Shown piece by piece: positions 51,724-61,188 of a DNA stretch of 64,000 bases. The notes below the pieces were generated by a model, which had not been told where the DNA came from, searched no databases, and saw only the letters and a list, made by a program, of their open reading frames with translations. Both the position numbers and the translations under genes were made by a program. Positions within the stretch are counted from its first letter, which is position 1. Every line of letters starts with the position of its first letter. The DNA comes from Marinilabiliales bacterium. GTDB taxonomy: Bacteria > Bacteroidota > Bacteroidia > Bacteroidales > ML635J-15. The stretch is from NCBI GenBank assembly GCA_002869385.1, contig PKTB01000004.1, positions 124,001-188,000 of the forward strand, given 5' to 3'.

Positions 51724-51935
51724 CTAATCCTAGCACACAATATACTTAATCCAGTGAATACGCGTAATTTTAACCTTTTGTACATTTAATAAATGTATAT
51801 CTGCTTGTCAAGCTGGAACTTCGAAATCCAACCTCCCCATATTGCCATCCTTTTTAATTTAGCTTTTCTTTAGCAATGTGCTAAACAATTAAATATTACA
51901 GCACGAAAGTTTCTAAGAATAGTAAATTCTGTTTA

Positions 51936-53084
51936 TTAATTTTTTATAAAATCATGTGGGTAATTTGACATACGATTCTGAAAAGTTAAAACAGACTCTT
52001 TCTTTATCACACCATCTTGGATATTTATAGCCTTTTGTATTGTAGGGTTTTCCATCCAACTTTTACTTCCTTCTAAAACTGATTGTAAGTGAACAATTAA
52101 AGCCGCTGATATTGACCTTGATGCACTTTCACATAAATAACTCGGCGTATGATCAACTGCATAATAATCGATTTTGTCGATATTCAGAATTGGTTTTTTA
52201 AACGTTGTAGGTTTAGCAAAATAGAAACCCATACCCTCGTCACAACTAACATCAACAATTAAACTTCCTGGTTTTAGAGTGTCTTTTTCGTCTTCTGTTA
52301 CAAAATTGATAGGATTGTCTGTATCCTGATAGGTTCCATTAATTATGATTTCAGATTCACTAATTAGATCGGATAAAGGCCTAACTGTACCATCATGTTC
52401 GATAGTTACCATTCTGGCTTCTCCATTCTTACCTTCACGAACACGAACATAATGAACATCTAATATTTCTTCACGCACCTCATGGTCTGGTCTCTGAATA
52501 CAAATTGTAATATCTCTAAAACCATGCGCTTTAAGTGCATAAATAGCACCGCGACTAACAGCCCCAAAGCTAAAAATTATTACTTTACGTTGGTTCCCAT
52601 AATGACCATCAATACCCCTTAATTGTAATGCGTGAATAACTGCACAATAACCTGCCATTTCATTATTCTTATAAAATGTATGTCTGCCTATTTGGCCATT
52701 TGGATACCAAATAAACATATCCTCAAATGCAATTAAAGTTAGTTTTCGGTCTATTGCAGTTTGTGTAATATCTCCTTGCTGTGCACAATGTGGATATCCC
52801 CAAATGAACCCTCCTTCACGAATTTCTTGTAAATCGCTTAAAACAGGTTTTGCAATAATTACCCTTCCCAATTCAGCTAATAATTCATGACGAGTTGCAA
52901 CACCCCCAGTTTGAGAAACAAAAAAATCATCATCTATTCCAAAAGGAGCACCATATCCTTTTTCAAAAATCAATAGTTTTCTAATGTCTTCAGGAAGACG
53001 TGATAGATGTTCTGGATGAATAGGTACACGCTTTTCATCTTCTTTTTTTGAAGTTCCAATAACTCCTAAGCTTAGATTTTTCAT
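51936..53084 (-). CDS. N5-(carboxyethyl)ornithine synthase-like / alanine dehydrogenase-PNT family protein
   Basis: 382 residues of the alanine dehydrogenase/pyridine nucleotide transhydrogenase superfamily. The N-terminal catalytic-like half begins GVIGTSKKEDEKRVPIHPEHL, and a Rossmann half has VIIFSFGAVSRGAIYALKAHGF. It matches the branch annotated as N5-(carboxyethyl)ornithine synthase, which reductively joins pyruvate and ornithine in lactococci; here the substrate is unproven. Unlike most genes in the window it has a strong Shine-Dalgarno (AAAGGAG, 6 bases before the ATG), a possible mark of foreign origin or high expression. No frame damage. It stands alone between two non-coding stretches. 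Confidence 0.78.
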   Translation of the reverse strand: MKNLSLGVIGTSKKEDEKRVPIHPEHLSRLPEDIRKLLIFEKGYGAPFGIDDDFFVSQTGGVATRHELLAELGRVIIAKPVLSDLQEIREGGFIWGYPHCAQQGDITQTAIDRKLTLIAFEDMFIWYPNGQIGRHTFYKNNEMAGYCAVIHALQLRGIDGHYGNQRKVIIFSFGAVSRGAIYALKAHGFRDITICIQRPDHEVREEILDVHYVRVREGKNGEARMVTIEHDGTVRPLSDLISESEIIINGTYQDTDNPINFVTEDEKDTLKPGSLIVDVSCDEGMGFYFAKPTTFKKPILNIDKIDYYAVDHTPSYLCESASRSISAALIVHLQSVLEGSKSWMENPTIQKAINIQDGVIKKESVLTFQNRMSNYPHDFIKN

Positions 53085-53500
53085 AAATTCTCCTTTATAA
53101 TTTTGTTAAAAACAAACTAATGTCGTCTAGACAATCCGTAATTCAATAAGAAATCATTTGCTGGAGTGAAAGGTAATGCTATTAAAGCAGCAAAATGGAG
53201 TAATGACTGATTGAAATCAAAAATGGTATAAACCTGCTGTAAAGATACTTAATTTTTTAAGAGTTACTTGAATTATATTGATTATAAACTGTTTAATTAA
53301 AACTTAGCCTACAACTGCAAGTAAAAAACATTGTGCGGATATTGCTAGATTTGACCGAAGTAACATTTAACGATTGACTTCACTAGCGATTAAGTTTGTT
53401 TTTCAAAATACGCAACGATTTCATACTTAGGAATTGTATATTACATGAAGACAAAACAGGATTGAAATATATTTTACGAATAACAAAGTACTTAAGCCTT
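53085..53500. other. Non-coding gap
   Basis: About 415 bases between the dehydrogenase gene and the 3' end of porU2. I see the ribosome-binding site of the minus-strand dehydrogenase gene at its left end and nothing else: no conserved reading frame, RNA gene or clear hairpin. Confidence 0.6.
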
Positions 53501-56500
53501 TTATCTCATCAAATACATTTTACCTATTTCTTTTTTGAAATACTTATCAGCTTCGGTTGTACGATGGTCTATATCCTGACCGTTAATTTTGGCTTTTACC
53601 TGATAAAAGTAAACTCCATTGGCCAGTTGGTCGCCATACATATCCTTACCATCCCAGGTATATTCAGTAATGTTCTTACCTATATGGATTGTGCCCAACT
53701 CATCAATAAAAATAGTTCTTACCAACTTCCCTGTTACAGTAAAAATATCTATTTGCAATTCGTCAGGGACTTCACTTCCGGTAAGTTCAAACACAAAACG
53801 TGTACTGGTGCTGAATGGATTTGGATAATTAAGTAAGTTTGTTATCGTTGATTGAGTAATAACCTCAAAATCAACAACATAATCATTATCACCTGATTCG
53901 TTAGATGAAACATCTGTTGCCTGTACACGCAGTCTGTACATTCCATCTTCATAAAAAACAGGATTATATAAAATCTGGCATGAGTTATCAGGTAAATCTG
54001 CAGGAATAAATTCAATAGTTTCCTCAGGATCTTCCTGTTGTGTAAAGTAAATTCTTTCTTCTATGCCTGTCTGAAGATCAGTAACATAAATCCTAAAAAG
54101 AGAGGTGTCATTAAGTACTAAATACTGATTTTCATCTTTAAGCTTAATTAATATCTCAGGTTTAGCAGAAACAATCTCTCCATTCATGATATATCTGCCA
54201 TCAAAGCTCACGTCCAGAATAGGATTGGTAATATCTTTCTGAACATAGAAATACTTAACAGCGATATTATTAAAATGCTGTTGTTCAAGTTGGTAATATG
54301 TTCCGGTTTCCTCATTTATCGGATTGTATTCTACCCAAACACTGTTAATGCCATTTAACCCCAGTGATGAATAAGTAATGGTATCAATTATTACATCTCC
54401 TACAGGATGCTCATCAAGAGTTCTAATATCCAATAAGGTTTCAATATTGTCATTATCCTGCAACCAGTATTTTACAACAAGGCTATCCATATCGTAAGCA
54501 CTGATATTTCTAGTAGCAACTGCAAAGCTAAACTCATCGCCCTCATTTATTGTATCACAGCAAAAATAATATCCGGATTGTGGATCAATCGCTGTCTCAG
54601 GAACGCCGATAAATCTCAACTGCCACTTATCTAGCTGAGCAGGAGTTTTATCTGTTTCATCCTTAGTGTAGAACTTCAATTTAAGATTTGGATATTGCTG
54701 ATAATCAATTGAGTCTCCTAAGCTTAAAACTTCATAAGTATCCGGGCTAATTTCATCAACAACAAGCTCCTCTTCTCCTTGTGGAGTTATACCATAGATT
54801 TTAACCCATGACTCATCATCAGATGGATTTTCTTCAGCATATTGCATCCAGTTAAATGATTCCCATGTGTTTGACGGGCCCACTGTTACACTATTAATGA
54901 AACCATAAGTAAAGTCTGAGATTAATGTAACTGGGTCAAGATAAATTGCAGATGAACTTGAGGCCCCCCATTTTTCTCGTGCTGCAGAAGGTGTTCCTTT
55001 TTTTGAAAATAATATATATGGAATTCCGTTTGCAATACTTCTAATATTAACTGCACCAAGATCTTCGTAAGTTTGTAATAAATCTTCTGACCAGTTTGAG
55101 AAATTACCATTACCCCAGGAATATGATAAAATATAATATCCGTCCGGAACGTAATCAATCATATATTTTAGTGAGTCAAGACCAACAGCATCTGTATAAA
55201 ATGAGAAGAAATAATGCTCACGATTACTTGAAAAACACTGTGGATAATTATGATGTCCAAAATCCTGCATATCAGAAGGCCAGGCCTTTAGTGTTTCCGG
55301 GTCAATTACTGCCAAGAGCATCGAAGAAGACATACCACAATTACCAACATCTCCAAGTCCATTACCGATTGAACCATCAATATTCCACCCAATTTCGTAT
55401 ATCGTTATCGTATTTATAACCCCGTCATTATGACAATTTAATTCTTTTGGAATATCTATATATTCAAACTTTTGAGTTAATGGTAAATAATCAATAAACA
55501 AATAATCATCCTCTTTAAATTGATAATAGTGAGCTTGAGACCACCCTTCTTCCCCTTCGATATATATAAACGAAGATTCTTTCCAAACAAGGCTATCCGG
55601 ATTAGAATGATCACGACAGATTCTCCAGTAATAAACACGATTCTCGGTAAGTGCAAATGGCACTTCCCAACTAACAATTCCGCCATCACTCACAAAACTT
55701 GTTTCGTTTAATAGCGGGCTATTATAAGTATCTGTAGTGTCTATTTGAAATTTAAATGTTGCAGATTCGGAAAACGGGTCACCTGTTGATGCTATTAATT
55801 CAACTTGATTATCGGGATATATAGCATAATTGTAAGGGAATATCGGGAATAAATCTCCCGACTTAATTAGAAAGCTTACTGTGGCTTCATTATTAAGTTC
55901 TGATAGTTCTTCAATCTGACCAGCTGCATCTACAAAAACTTTTAGTGTATTAAGTCCCGGACCGTTTTGTCTGTCAACAGGTAATCTCAAATTAATAGTA
56001 TCAAGATAATTACATCCGTAAATTACGGATTGTATTTGTTCACTAGTACCTCCGGGATATGTTCTATCTGTATATACCAAAAATGTGTCCTGAACTGCCA
56101 TTCCTATATTTTTAATAACAATTTGAACATCAAAACTATCCTGTATCGTTGTAATTTCTTCGGGCACAAAGCTAATAAGTTCAGGAGTAACCGTAAGATC
56201 AGGTAAGTCGTGTGAGTTAACAATTATTGCAGGGTCACCATGCAAAGTAAACTCATGACATGTAATTTCCATTCTCTCATTATCAGCATAAGAATCTTCT
56301 GCATATTTGCATGTATTTAATATCTGATAAGATAATGGCATTCCATAACTTTTATACGATATCTCTTTATACAATTCAGATGAATAAACATTAAGATAAG
56401 ATGAGATTCCTTTACCGGTTGATGCCAGAAATGCAATTGCCCCTCGATTTGCAATATTTATCCATGATTCACTAATTGTTGCTGATGTAGTTTGATGAAT

Positions 56501-58489
56501 ATCTCCTGCAAAACATGAGTTTGCAAGCACAAAAGGATATTTATCCTGATTTGAATAGTTTTCAGGATAATCTATATTCTGATCAAAGCCGGTTGCAGAT
56601 CCATGTCCAAAAAAGGTCATCATAGATACCCCGTTATTTATTAAATCAGCAATTGAGTCTGTTTGTGTAATTTGAATTGGCTCTGAACTATTCTTTAAAA
56701 ATGTGGTAACAACACCTCCAAACAATGTGTCTTCAATTATTGTCTCATAATTATTTAAATAATACGCAAATGTTGTTTGTTCGCTGGCATCGGAACCACC
56801 TCCAAAATGCAAAATTCTTTTCATCCATTCTTCTGTCGGATTAGATTCATATGCCATTACTTTATCCAAATACTGCAGAACCTGATCATTACTTGTAACA
56901 CTTAAGCGACCAGTCCCAAAAGTAGGATTATAGGAATTTCCATCAAAGCCGGCAGTAATAAAATTGTCGGAAGATTGAAATCCTGCTGATGGAACCAAGC
57001 AATTTGTATAGTGAGTGCTATTATTTCTTACTGTTGGATAATGAATTGATTTCCCAATTAAAAACAAAAACCTCATTTTTTCAGAATCATTATAATATCT
57101 TTTACAGATATTTCTAATCGCAGCAGGATGTTTTATTCCGTAAGAATACTGGTCATATAGATGCTCAACATCAAGTAAAACAGAATTAAGACCTCCCAAG
57201 TCTCTATATGATGCATAATCTTCGGCTGAAGACCATAGGTTTGGATGTGTTACAATTAAATAATTTGCATTCGTATTTTCACTAAAATAGTCAGTAAACT
57301 TGTTATCATCACTAATCTTTGAAATTCTATCAACACTTTTGTATCCATCCTGATTGGTTATAACCATATTCCTATCACTATCAGTGTTATCAACAAGCGC
57401 TTTAAATGGCAAACTTGCATTGGCTACAACTATTCTTGTATGATTTGTTAAATCATGTAAGTAAACACTTGATCCTCCATTAAAATCATCAATCTCAATA
57501 TAATCCTTTGATGTAGAGCCATTTGCAGGTAAAATAAATTCAAAATAATCAGAGTTTTCAAAATTCCAGCTGTGAGGATATTTAATGTCAATATATGATA
57601 CAACATTTCTATCATTTAAAGAAGGTTGCGTTATATCATTAGATGTAAACTTGAATTGAACAGAGCTAGACAATTGATTTGCTGGCACATATGTCATTTC
57701 TCGAATAAATTCATATCCAGAGTAAGTTTCATCAATTTGGACTTCTCCCAGAAACTCCACTTTCAAATGATGGGGAACTACCGATGTTGGTTCATTGGCA
57801 GGAGCTCCCACAACTGCCATTTCAATTATTGCATTAGATGAGGTATTATATAGCTCTGGTAATGAAATTGTTTTAGTTACAGAGTTGTCATCTATAATTA
57901 AACTGTTATCAAACCAGCCTTCGCCCTCTGTAAACCAACTTTGAGTTGATCCACAGAAATATGTATTTGTATAGTTTGTCCTATTGTGTTTTATACAATA
58001 ATCTTGAGCATTTGCAACATAGGGAGCATAATCTGTATCATTTATTAGCTCGATTCGCCTATTTGATGTTGAAAAATTCCAAGTAAGGAAATATACTGAA
58101 GTATCGTTGTAAAAGCTATAATCATCGTTAACTCTATTAACAGGGTTATCAAAGAAAGCTTCATCCTGTTCGCCACGATTTCGCATACCATAAAATTCAA
58201 TATAACCAGCTGGATTAAATATTCCGGAACTCCCTTCTCCATGAATATAAATGTATTGCTCTTCACCTTTATAGAACAACTGTATGCCTCGTGGATCAAT
58301 GACATTTACAGGAATTCCGGCAGCTAAAAGTTCAGCATAACTTACTTTATACAATCCATCTTCACTTACGTGTATTTTGAAATATTGCTGATCATAGTCA
58401 ATCCATTCGTTTCCATACTCTTGTGCTACAAGACTATTAGAGCTAAAAACTATCAAAAAGATGATTGTATATTTTAGAATCGACTTCAT
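53501..58489 (-). CDS. porU2: C25-family cysteine peptidase, PorU2-like type IX secretion sortase
   Basis: 1662 residues. A signal peptide (residues 1-22, ending VAQE) precedes a large N-terminal beta region. The C25 (gingipain/PorU) peptidase domain lies at about 410-790, with catalytic His 629 in FFGHGSATGF and Cys 659 in ANSCFAGD. Several CARDB/Ig-like beta domains follow, and a C-terminal type IX secretion sorting domain ends it (NLLNYPNPFS then YTWDGKDMYGDQLANGVYFYQVKA). PorU cleaves sorting signals and attaches cargo at the cell surface; PorU2 is a longer paralogue often paired with PorV2, as here. No frame damage over almost 5 kb. Assignment to PorU2 rather than another C25 peptidase rests on the neighbour and the length. 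Confidence 0.87.
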   Translation of the reverse strand: MKSILKYTIIFLIVFSSNSLVAQEYGNEWIDYDQQYFKIHVSEDGLYKVSYAELLAAGIPVNVIDPRGIQLFYKGEEQYIYIHGEGSSGIFNPAGYIEFYGMRNRGEQDEAFFDNPVNRVNDDYSFYNDTSVYFLTWNFSTSNRRIELINDTDYAPYVANAQDYCIKHNRTNYTNTYFCGSTQSWFTEGEGWFDNSLIIDDNSVTKTISLPELYNTSSNAIIEMAVVGAPANEPTSVVPHHLKVEFLGEVQIDETYSGYEFIREMTYVPANQLSSSVQFKFTSNDITQPSLNDRNVVSYIDIKYPHSWNFENSDYFEFILPANGSTSKDYIEIDDFNGGSSVYLHDLTNHTRIVVANASLPFKALVDNTDSDRNMVITNQDGYKSVDRISKISDDNKFTDYFSENTNANYLIVTHPNLWSSAEDYASYRDLGGLNSVLLDVEHLYDQYSYGIKHPAAIRNICKRYYNDSEKMRFLFLIGKSIHYPTVRNNSTHYTNCLVPSAGFQSSDNFITAGFDGNSYNPTFGTGRLSVTSNDQVLQYLDKVMAYESNPTEEWMKRILHFGGGSDASEQTTFAYYLNNYETIIEDTLFGGVVTTFLKNSSEPIQITQTDSIADLINNGVSMMTFFGHGSATGFDQNIDYPENYSNQDKYPFVLANSCFAGDIHQTTSATISESWINIANRGAIAFLASTGKGISSYLNVYSSELYKEISYKSYGMPLSYQILNTCKYAEDSYADNERMEITCHEFTLHGDPAIIVNSHDLPDLTVTPELISFVPEEITTIQDSFDVQIVIKNIGMAVQDTFLVYTDRTYPGGTSEQIQSVIYGCNYLDTINLRLPVDRQNGPGLNTLKVFVDAAGQIEELSELNNEATVSFLIKSGDLFPIFPYNYAIYPDNQVELIASTGDPFSESATFKFQIDTTDTYNSPLLNETSFVSDGGIVSWEVPFALTENRVYYWRICRDHSNPDSLVWKESSFIYIEGEEGWSQAHYYQFKEDDYLFIDYLPLTQKFEYIDIPKELNCHNDGVINTITIYEIGWNIDGSIGNGLGDVGNCGMSSSMLLAVIDPETLKAWPSDMQDFGHHNYPQCFSSNREHYFFSFYTDAVGLDSLKYMIDYVPDGYYILSYSWGNGNFSNWSEDLLQTYEDLGAVNIRSIANGIPYILFSKKGTPSAAREKWGASSSSAIYLDPVTLISDFTYGFINSVTVGPSNTWESFNWMQYAEENPSDDESWVKIYGITPQGEEELVVDEISPDTYEVLSLGDSIDYQQYPNLKLKFYTKDETDKTPAQLDKWQLRFIGVPETAIDPQSGYYFCCDTINEGDEFSFAVATRNISAYDMDSLVVKYWLQDNDNIETLLDIRTLDEHPVGDVIIDTITYSSLGLNGINSVWVEYNPINEETGTYYQLEQQHFNNIAVKYFYVQKDITNPILDVSFDGRYIMNGEIVSAKPEILIKLKDENQYLVLNDTSLFRIYVTDLQTGIEERIYFTQQEDPEETIEFIPADLPDNSCQILYNPVFYEDGMYRLRVQATDVSSNESGDNDYVVDFEVITQSTITNLLNYPNPFSTSTRFVFELTGSEVPDELQIDIFTVTGKLVRTIFIDELGTIHIGKNITEYTWDGKDMYGDQLANGVYFYQVKAKINGQDIDHRTTEADKYFKKEIGKMYLMR

Positions 58490-58549
58490 TAGGCTAAAAT
58501 TACAAAAAAATGCCGTTTAAGCACTAACATTTATAATATAAACAAAAAC

Positions 58550-59653
58550 TTATAAACTTGGTTGCCCGGGTTTTGCAAAAAGTGCACCTGTATCAAAAGT
58601 GTAACTTAAAGAGAAGATATGAGAATATAGCGCAATGCTCTGGTTTCCAATATCAGTTAAAGCATAATCCAATCTAAAACCAAAATATTTAATTCCTACT
58701 CCTATATTTGGTTGCCATGAAAAATCGTTTGTACCATCAAATTCCGGTATTTGCTGAAAGTTATTTATTCCGGCTCTTGCAAAAACCAAATCATTATATC
58801 CGAACTCCAATCCCAACGATGGGTCGATACTAATTAGGTTTGTTTTGATAAGAGTATTACGCTTACCGTCAGTGGTAGTGTTTAAACCAATTTCTGAGTA
58901 TAAGCTAAACTTATCCGCAAAATTGTATGTGTATCCAGCTCCCAAGAGTAATCTGGGTAAAGTAATTTCGAGGCCATTTTTAGGAACTTCATTTCCTGTT
59001 GCTTCGAACACATCTCTTAATAATTCCTGATTAAAATTCCAGGCATTAAATGTAGAAGTAACATCTCTTAAGTTTGCACCAAACTTCCAATTACCCATTT
59101 CGTACATAGCAGAAAGATCAAAACCAAATCCCCAGGCATCAGCAAAATCACCTGCATTTCTTCTTATAAGCTTTATATTTCCACCAACGCTCAAACCATC
59201 AACTGGTAACATGCGGGCATAAGAGAATAAAAATGCATAATCTGCAACACTAAATGAAGAAATCCTATCATATCTGATATTGCCATCACTATCTACAAGG
59301 TCGAGAGTATTAGGAATATCATCAACGCCAAAACGTATCATTGACAAACCAACTGATGACTTATCATCAATTTTATAAGATGCTCCAATAAAATCATATT
59401 TTGCAACTCCGGCAAAGTACTCAGAGTGCATTGCTCCGATTTCCATTTGTTTTTCAAGTTTAGTTAATCCTGCCGGATTCCAATAAACAGAATTAATATC
59501 ATCAACCGAAGCAACAACAGAATTTCCCATACCTAATGCACGACCTCCAACACCTATTGCTAAAAACTCATTACTGTATTTAGGTGCGATCTGAGCAAAC
59601 AAAGAATTTGCTGCAAATATGAATATTATTAGTACTTTTGTTCCAAGTTTCAT
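58550..59653 (-). CDS. porV2: PorV/PorQ family outer-membrane protein (PorV2-like)
   Basis: 367 residues from the ATG at 59653 (MKLGTKVLIIFIFAANSLFA); an ATG eight codons upstream spoils the signal peptide. The mature protein begins with the PorV signature FLAIGVGGRALGMGNSVVASVDDINSVYWNPAGL and continues as a 14-strand barrel of the FadL-like fold. PorV shuttles type IX cargo from the translocon to the sortase. It lies 60 bp upstream of porU2 on the same strand, making a PorV2-PorU2 operon. The remaining type IX genes are not in this window. Confidence 0.9.
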   Translation of the reverse strand: MKLGTKVLIIFIFAANSLFAQIAPKYSNEFLAIGVGGRALGMGNSVVASVDDINSVYWNPAGLTKLEKQMEIGAMHSEYFAGVAKYDFIGASYKIDDKSSVGLSMIRFGVDDIPNTLDLVDSDGNIRYDRISSFSVADYAFLFSYARMLPVDGLSVGGNIKLIRRNAGDFADAWGFGFDLSAMYEMGNWKFGANLRDVTSTFNAWNFNQELLRDVFEATGNEVPKNGLEITLPRLLLGAGYTYNFADKFSLYSEIGLNTTTDGKRNTLIKTNLISIDPSLGLEFGYNDLVFARAGINNFQQIPEFDGTNDFSWQPNIGVGIKYFGFRLDYALTDIGNQSIALYSHIFSLSYTFDTGALFAKPGQPSL

Positions 59654-59771
59654 AATGATATATTTATCATATAACAAAATAACAACATTAATTGTTAATT
59701 ATTGCTAAACTTGATAAAAAAATTTACTGTTAGACTTGAAATACTGAACTTTAACAATATTTTCAAAACAA

Positions 59772-60473
59772 ATGAAGATTACTAAAGCAATACCGTCAAC
59801 AATAACATCTTTAAACCTTTTATCAGGAACCTTATCTGTTGTTTTTGCATTCAGAGGCGATATTGAAATAGCTGCATTATTTGTTATAATTGCTAGTTTC
59901 TTCGACTTTTTTGACGGGCTTTCTGCAAGACTTTTAAAAGCAGTTTCTGAATTTTGCAAACAACTGGATTCTCTTGCTGACCTAATTAGCTTTGGAATGG
60001 CTCCAGCATCAATTCTGTATAATCTTTTTATTTTACAAAATCATAATCACAAGCTATTAGCATATTCTGTTTTTCTGATTGTTGTATTTTCAGCTCTCAG
60101 GCTTGCAAAATTTAATATTGATCCTGATCAAACAACTGAATTTAAAGGTTTACCAACACCAGCTTCGGCTTTAGTTGTTATTTCTATTGCTTATTATTGC
60201 TTTAATAATAATACTGAACTTGCTACTTTGTTTAGTAATCCTTATATGTTAGTGGGAATAAGTATAATATTGTCAGGGCTAATGGTGTCAAACCTAAAAC
60301 TTATTTCTCTAAAAATTAAGACTTTTGAATTTTCAAAAATATTTTTGCACGTAATATTACTTATTGGAGGGATAATTTTGTTAATAATATTTAAAAGTTT
60401 AGGAATAGGGTTGACAATAATTTTATATCTTGCCATCTCATTTTTGAAGCAAATTTTGACTAAAAAACACTAA
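59772..60473 (+). CDS. pssA: CDP-diacylglycerol-serine O-phosphatidyltransferase
   Basis: 233-residue membrane enzyme making phosphatidylserine, the precursor of phosphatidylethanolamine, from CDP-diacylglycerol (product of CdsA). About seven hydrophobic helices. The CDP-alcohol phosphotransferase signature D-x2-DG-x2-AR-x8-G-x3-D-x3-D is present as DFFDGLSAR then LDSLAD, but its invariant Gly is Cys 62 (59955-59957, TGC): GGC to TGC, a G to T change that should abolish activity. It lies 4 bp before purS, so the two are coupled. Confidence 0.93.
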   Translation: MKITKAIPSTITSLNLLSGTLSVVFAFRGDIEIAALFVIIASFFDFFDGLSARLLKAVSEFCKQLDSLADLISFGMAPASILYNLFILQNHNHKLLAYSVFLIVVFSALRLAKFNIDPDQTTEFKGLPTPASALVVISIAYYCFNNNTELATLFSNPYMLVGISIILSGLMVSNLKLISLKIKTFEFSKIFLHVILLIGGIILLIIFKSLGIGLTIILYLAISFLKQILTKKH

Positions 60474-60477
60474 TAAA

Positions 60478-60729
60478 ATGAAATTTATTGCACAAATTAA
60501 TGTAATGCCACTCAAAGCCTTGTTAGACCCTCAAGGCAAAGCAGTTATGAATAGCGCAAAAAAGACAGGTTTTGAAACCATTTCCAATGTCCGTATAGTA
60601 AAACATATTGACATTGAACTTGAAGCAAAAAGTAAAGATGATGCAGCCAGAAAGGTTGATGAACTTTGCAAAAAGATTCTTTCAAATCCAATCATTGAAT
60701 CATACGAATTCAATATTTTTGAAATTTAA
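60478..60729 (+). CDS. purS: Phosphoribosylformylglycinamidine synthase subunit PurS
   Basis: 83-residue small subunit that bridges PurL and PurQ in purine synthesis. Family core: LLDPQGKAVMNSAKKTGF, SNVRI-KHIDIELEA and DELCKKILSNPIIESY. Residue 41 (60598-60600, GTA) is Val where the family has a very conserved Gly (VRxGK); GGA to GTA is a G to T change. purL and purQ are not adjacent. Translation is probably coupled to pssA, 4 bp upstream. Transcription may end before the tRNA promoter. Confidence 0.93.
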   Translation: MKFIAQINVMPLKALLDPQGKAVMNSAKKTGFETISNVRIVKHIDIELEAKSKDDAARKVDELCKKILSNPIIESYEFNIFEI

Positions 60730-60737
60730 AAAAATTA

Positions 60738-60769
60738 TTGCACATTTATAAATTATGTTGTATATTTGC
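60738..60769 (+). promoter_or_regulatory. Promoter of tRNA-His
   Basis: TTG (60738-60740), 20 bases, then TATATTTGC (60761-60769), ending 11 bases before the tRNA. Good -33/-7 match. Confidence 0.72.
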
Positions 60770-60780
60770 ATCCTCAAAAT

Positions 60781-60855
60781 GGTGAATGTAGCTCAGTAGG
60801 TTAGAGCACTGGATTGTGGTTCCAGGGGTCGTGGGTTCGAATCCCATCTTTCACC
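60781..60855 (+). tRNA. tRNA-His (anticodon GTG)
   Basis: Cloverleaf with the extra G(-1) opposite C73 diagnostic of tRNA-His, anticodon stem CTGGA/TCCAG with loop TTGTGGT (anticodon GTG) and T-arm GTGGG-TTCGAAT-CCCAT. The CCA end is not fully encoded. One acceptor pair, 6:67, is a T-T mismatch (positions 60787 and 60849). A G at 67 would give a normal U-G pair, so this too could be a G to T change. Confidence 0.95.
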
Positions 60856-60858
60856 CAA

Positions 60859-60895
60859 AAGAAAAGGCCTTGCGTAGCGAGGCTTTTTCTTTTTT
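60859..60895 (+). terminator. Terminator of tRNA-His
   Basis: Imperfect hairpin (AAGAAAA-GGCCT, loop around gcgtagc, AGGC-TTTTTCTT) with a T-run right after the tRNA. Confidence 0.7.
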
Positions 60896-60940
60896 ATCAA
60901 AGCGTCAAAAGCTCGATTTTGTAAGCGCATGATAAAAAAT

Positions 60941-60967
60941 AAAAAGGCTGTTCAAAGAACAGCCTTT
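60941..60967. terminator. Second hairpin with A/T flanks
   Basis: AAAAAGGCTGTTC-aaa-GAACAGCCTTTT: a perfect 12-bp stem with an A-run before and a T-run after, so it can terminate in either direction. No gene is known just left or right of it, so it may be a back-up terminator or part of the repeat cluster. Confidence 0.65.
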
Positions 60968-60987
60968 TCTTTTGGCACTCCCCCCTT

Positions 60988-61026
60988 CAGGGATCACAAA
61001 CGAGCGCAGCGAGTTTGTAATCCCTG
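60988..61026. repeat. REP-like palindrome with GAGCGCAGCGAG centre
   Basis: Arms CAGGGATcACAAAC and GTTTGTaATCCCTG pair over 14 positions (one mismatch, C-A), around the loop GAGCGCAGCGA, which is itself partly self-complementary. It is GC-rich against an AT-rich background and lies in a gene-free stretch, like extragenic palindromes scattered in Bacteroidota. Confidence 0.7.
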
Positions 61027-61029
61027 CCA

Positions 61030-61063
61030 TCTCTACAAAATTAACCTGTTGATTTTGTAGAGA
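61030..61063. repeat. 12-bp perfect hairpin
   Basis: Arms TCTCTACAAAAT and ATTTTGTAGAGA, 10-base loop. The arm and loop (CTACAAAATTAACCTGTTG) resemble the start of the 75-bp repeat at 61114 (CTACAGAATTAACTTGTTA), so it looks like a diverged relative. Confidence 0.65.
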
Positions 61064-61113
61064 GCAGTTCATTCTCTTCGTAAAATTTCTATGAGACTTG
61101 ACACGCCCTACAG

Positions 61114-61188
61114 AATTAACTTGTTAATTTTGTTAATTAAGCAAGCACTCCAATATTTCAACGCGATCGGAGTCGCGCTGAAACATTG
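61114..61188. repeat. 75-bp direct repeat, copy A
   Basis: Identical over 75 bases to 62048-62122. It contains an AT-rich part with TTAACTTGTTAA-type dyads and a long hairpin (61148-61191): arms begin CTCCAATATTTCA and end TGAAACATTGGAG, stem 19 bp with two positions that would be G-U or A-C, loop TCGGAG with CGCGA/TCGCG closing it. The two copies flank the GldM-like gene. Confidence 0.85.

Noticed and set aside
60972..60990. TGGCAC at 60974 as another sigma-54 site
   Set aside because: No TTGC at the required spacing; the bases after it are a C-run.
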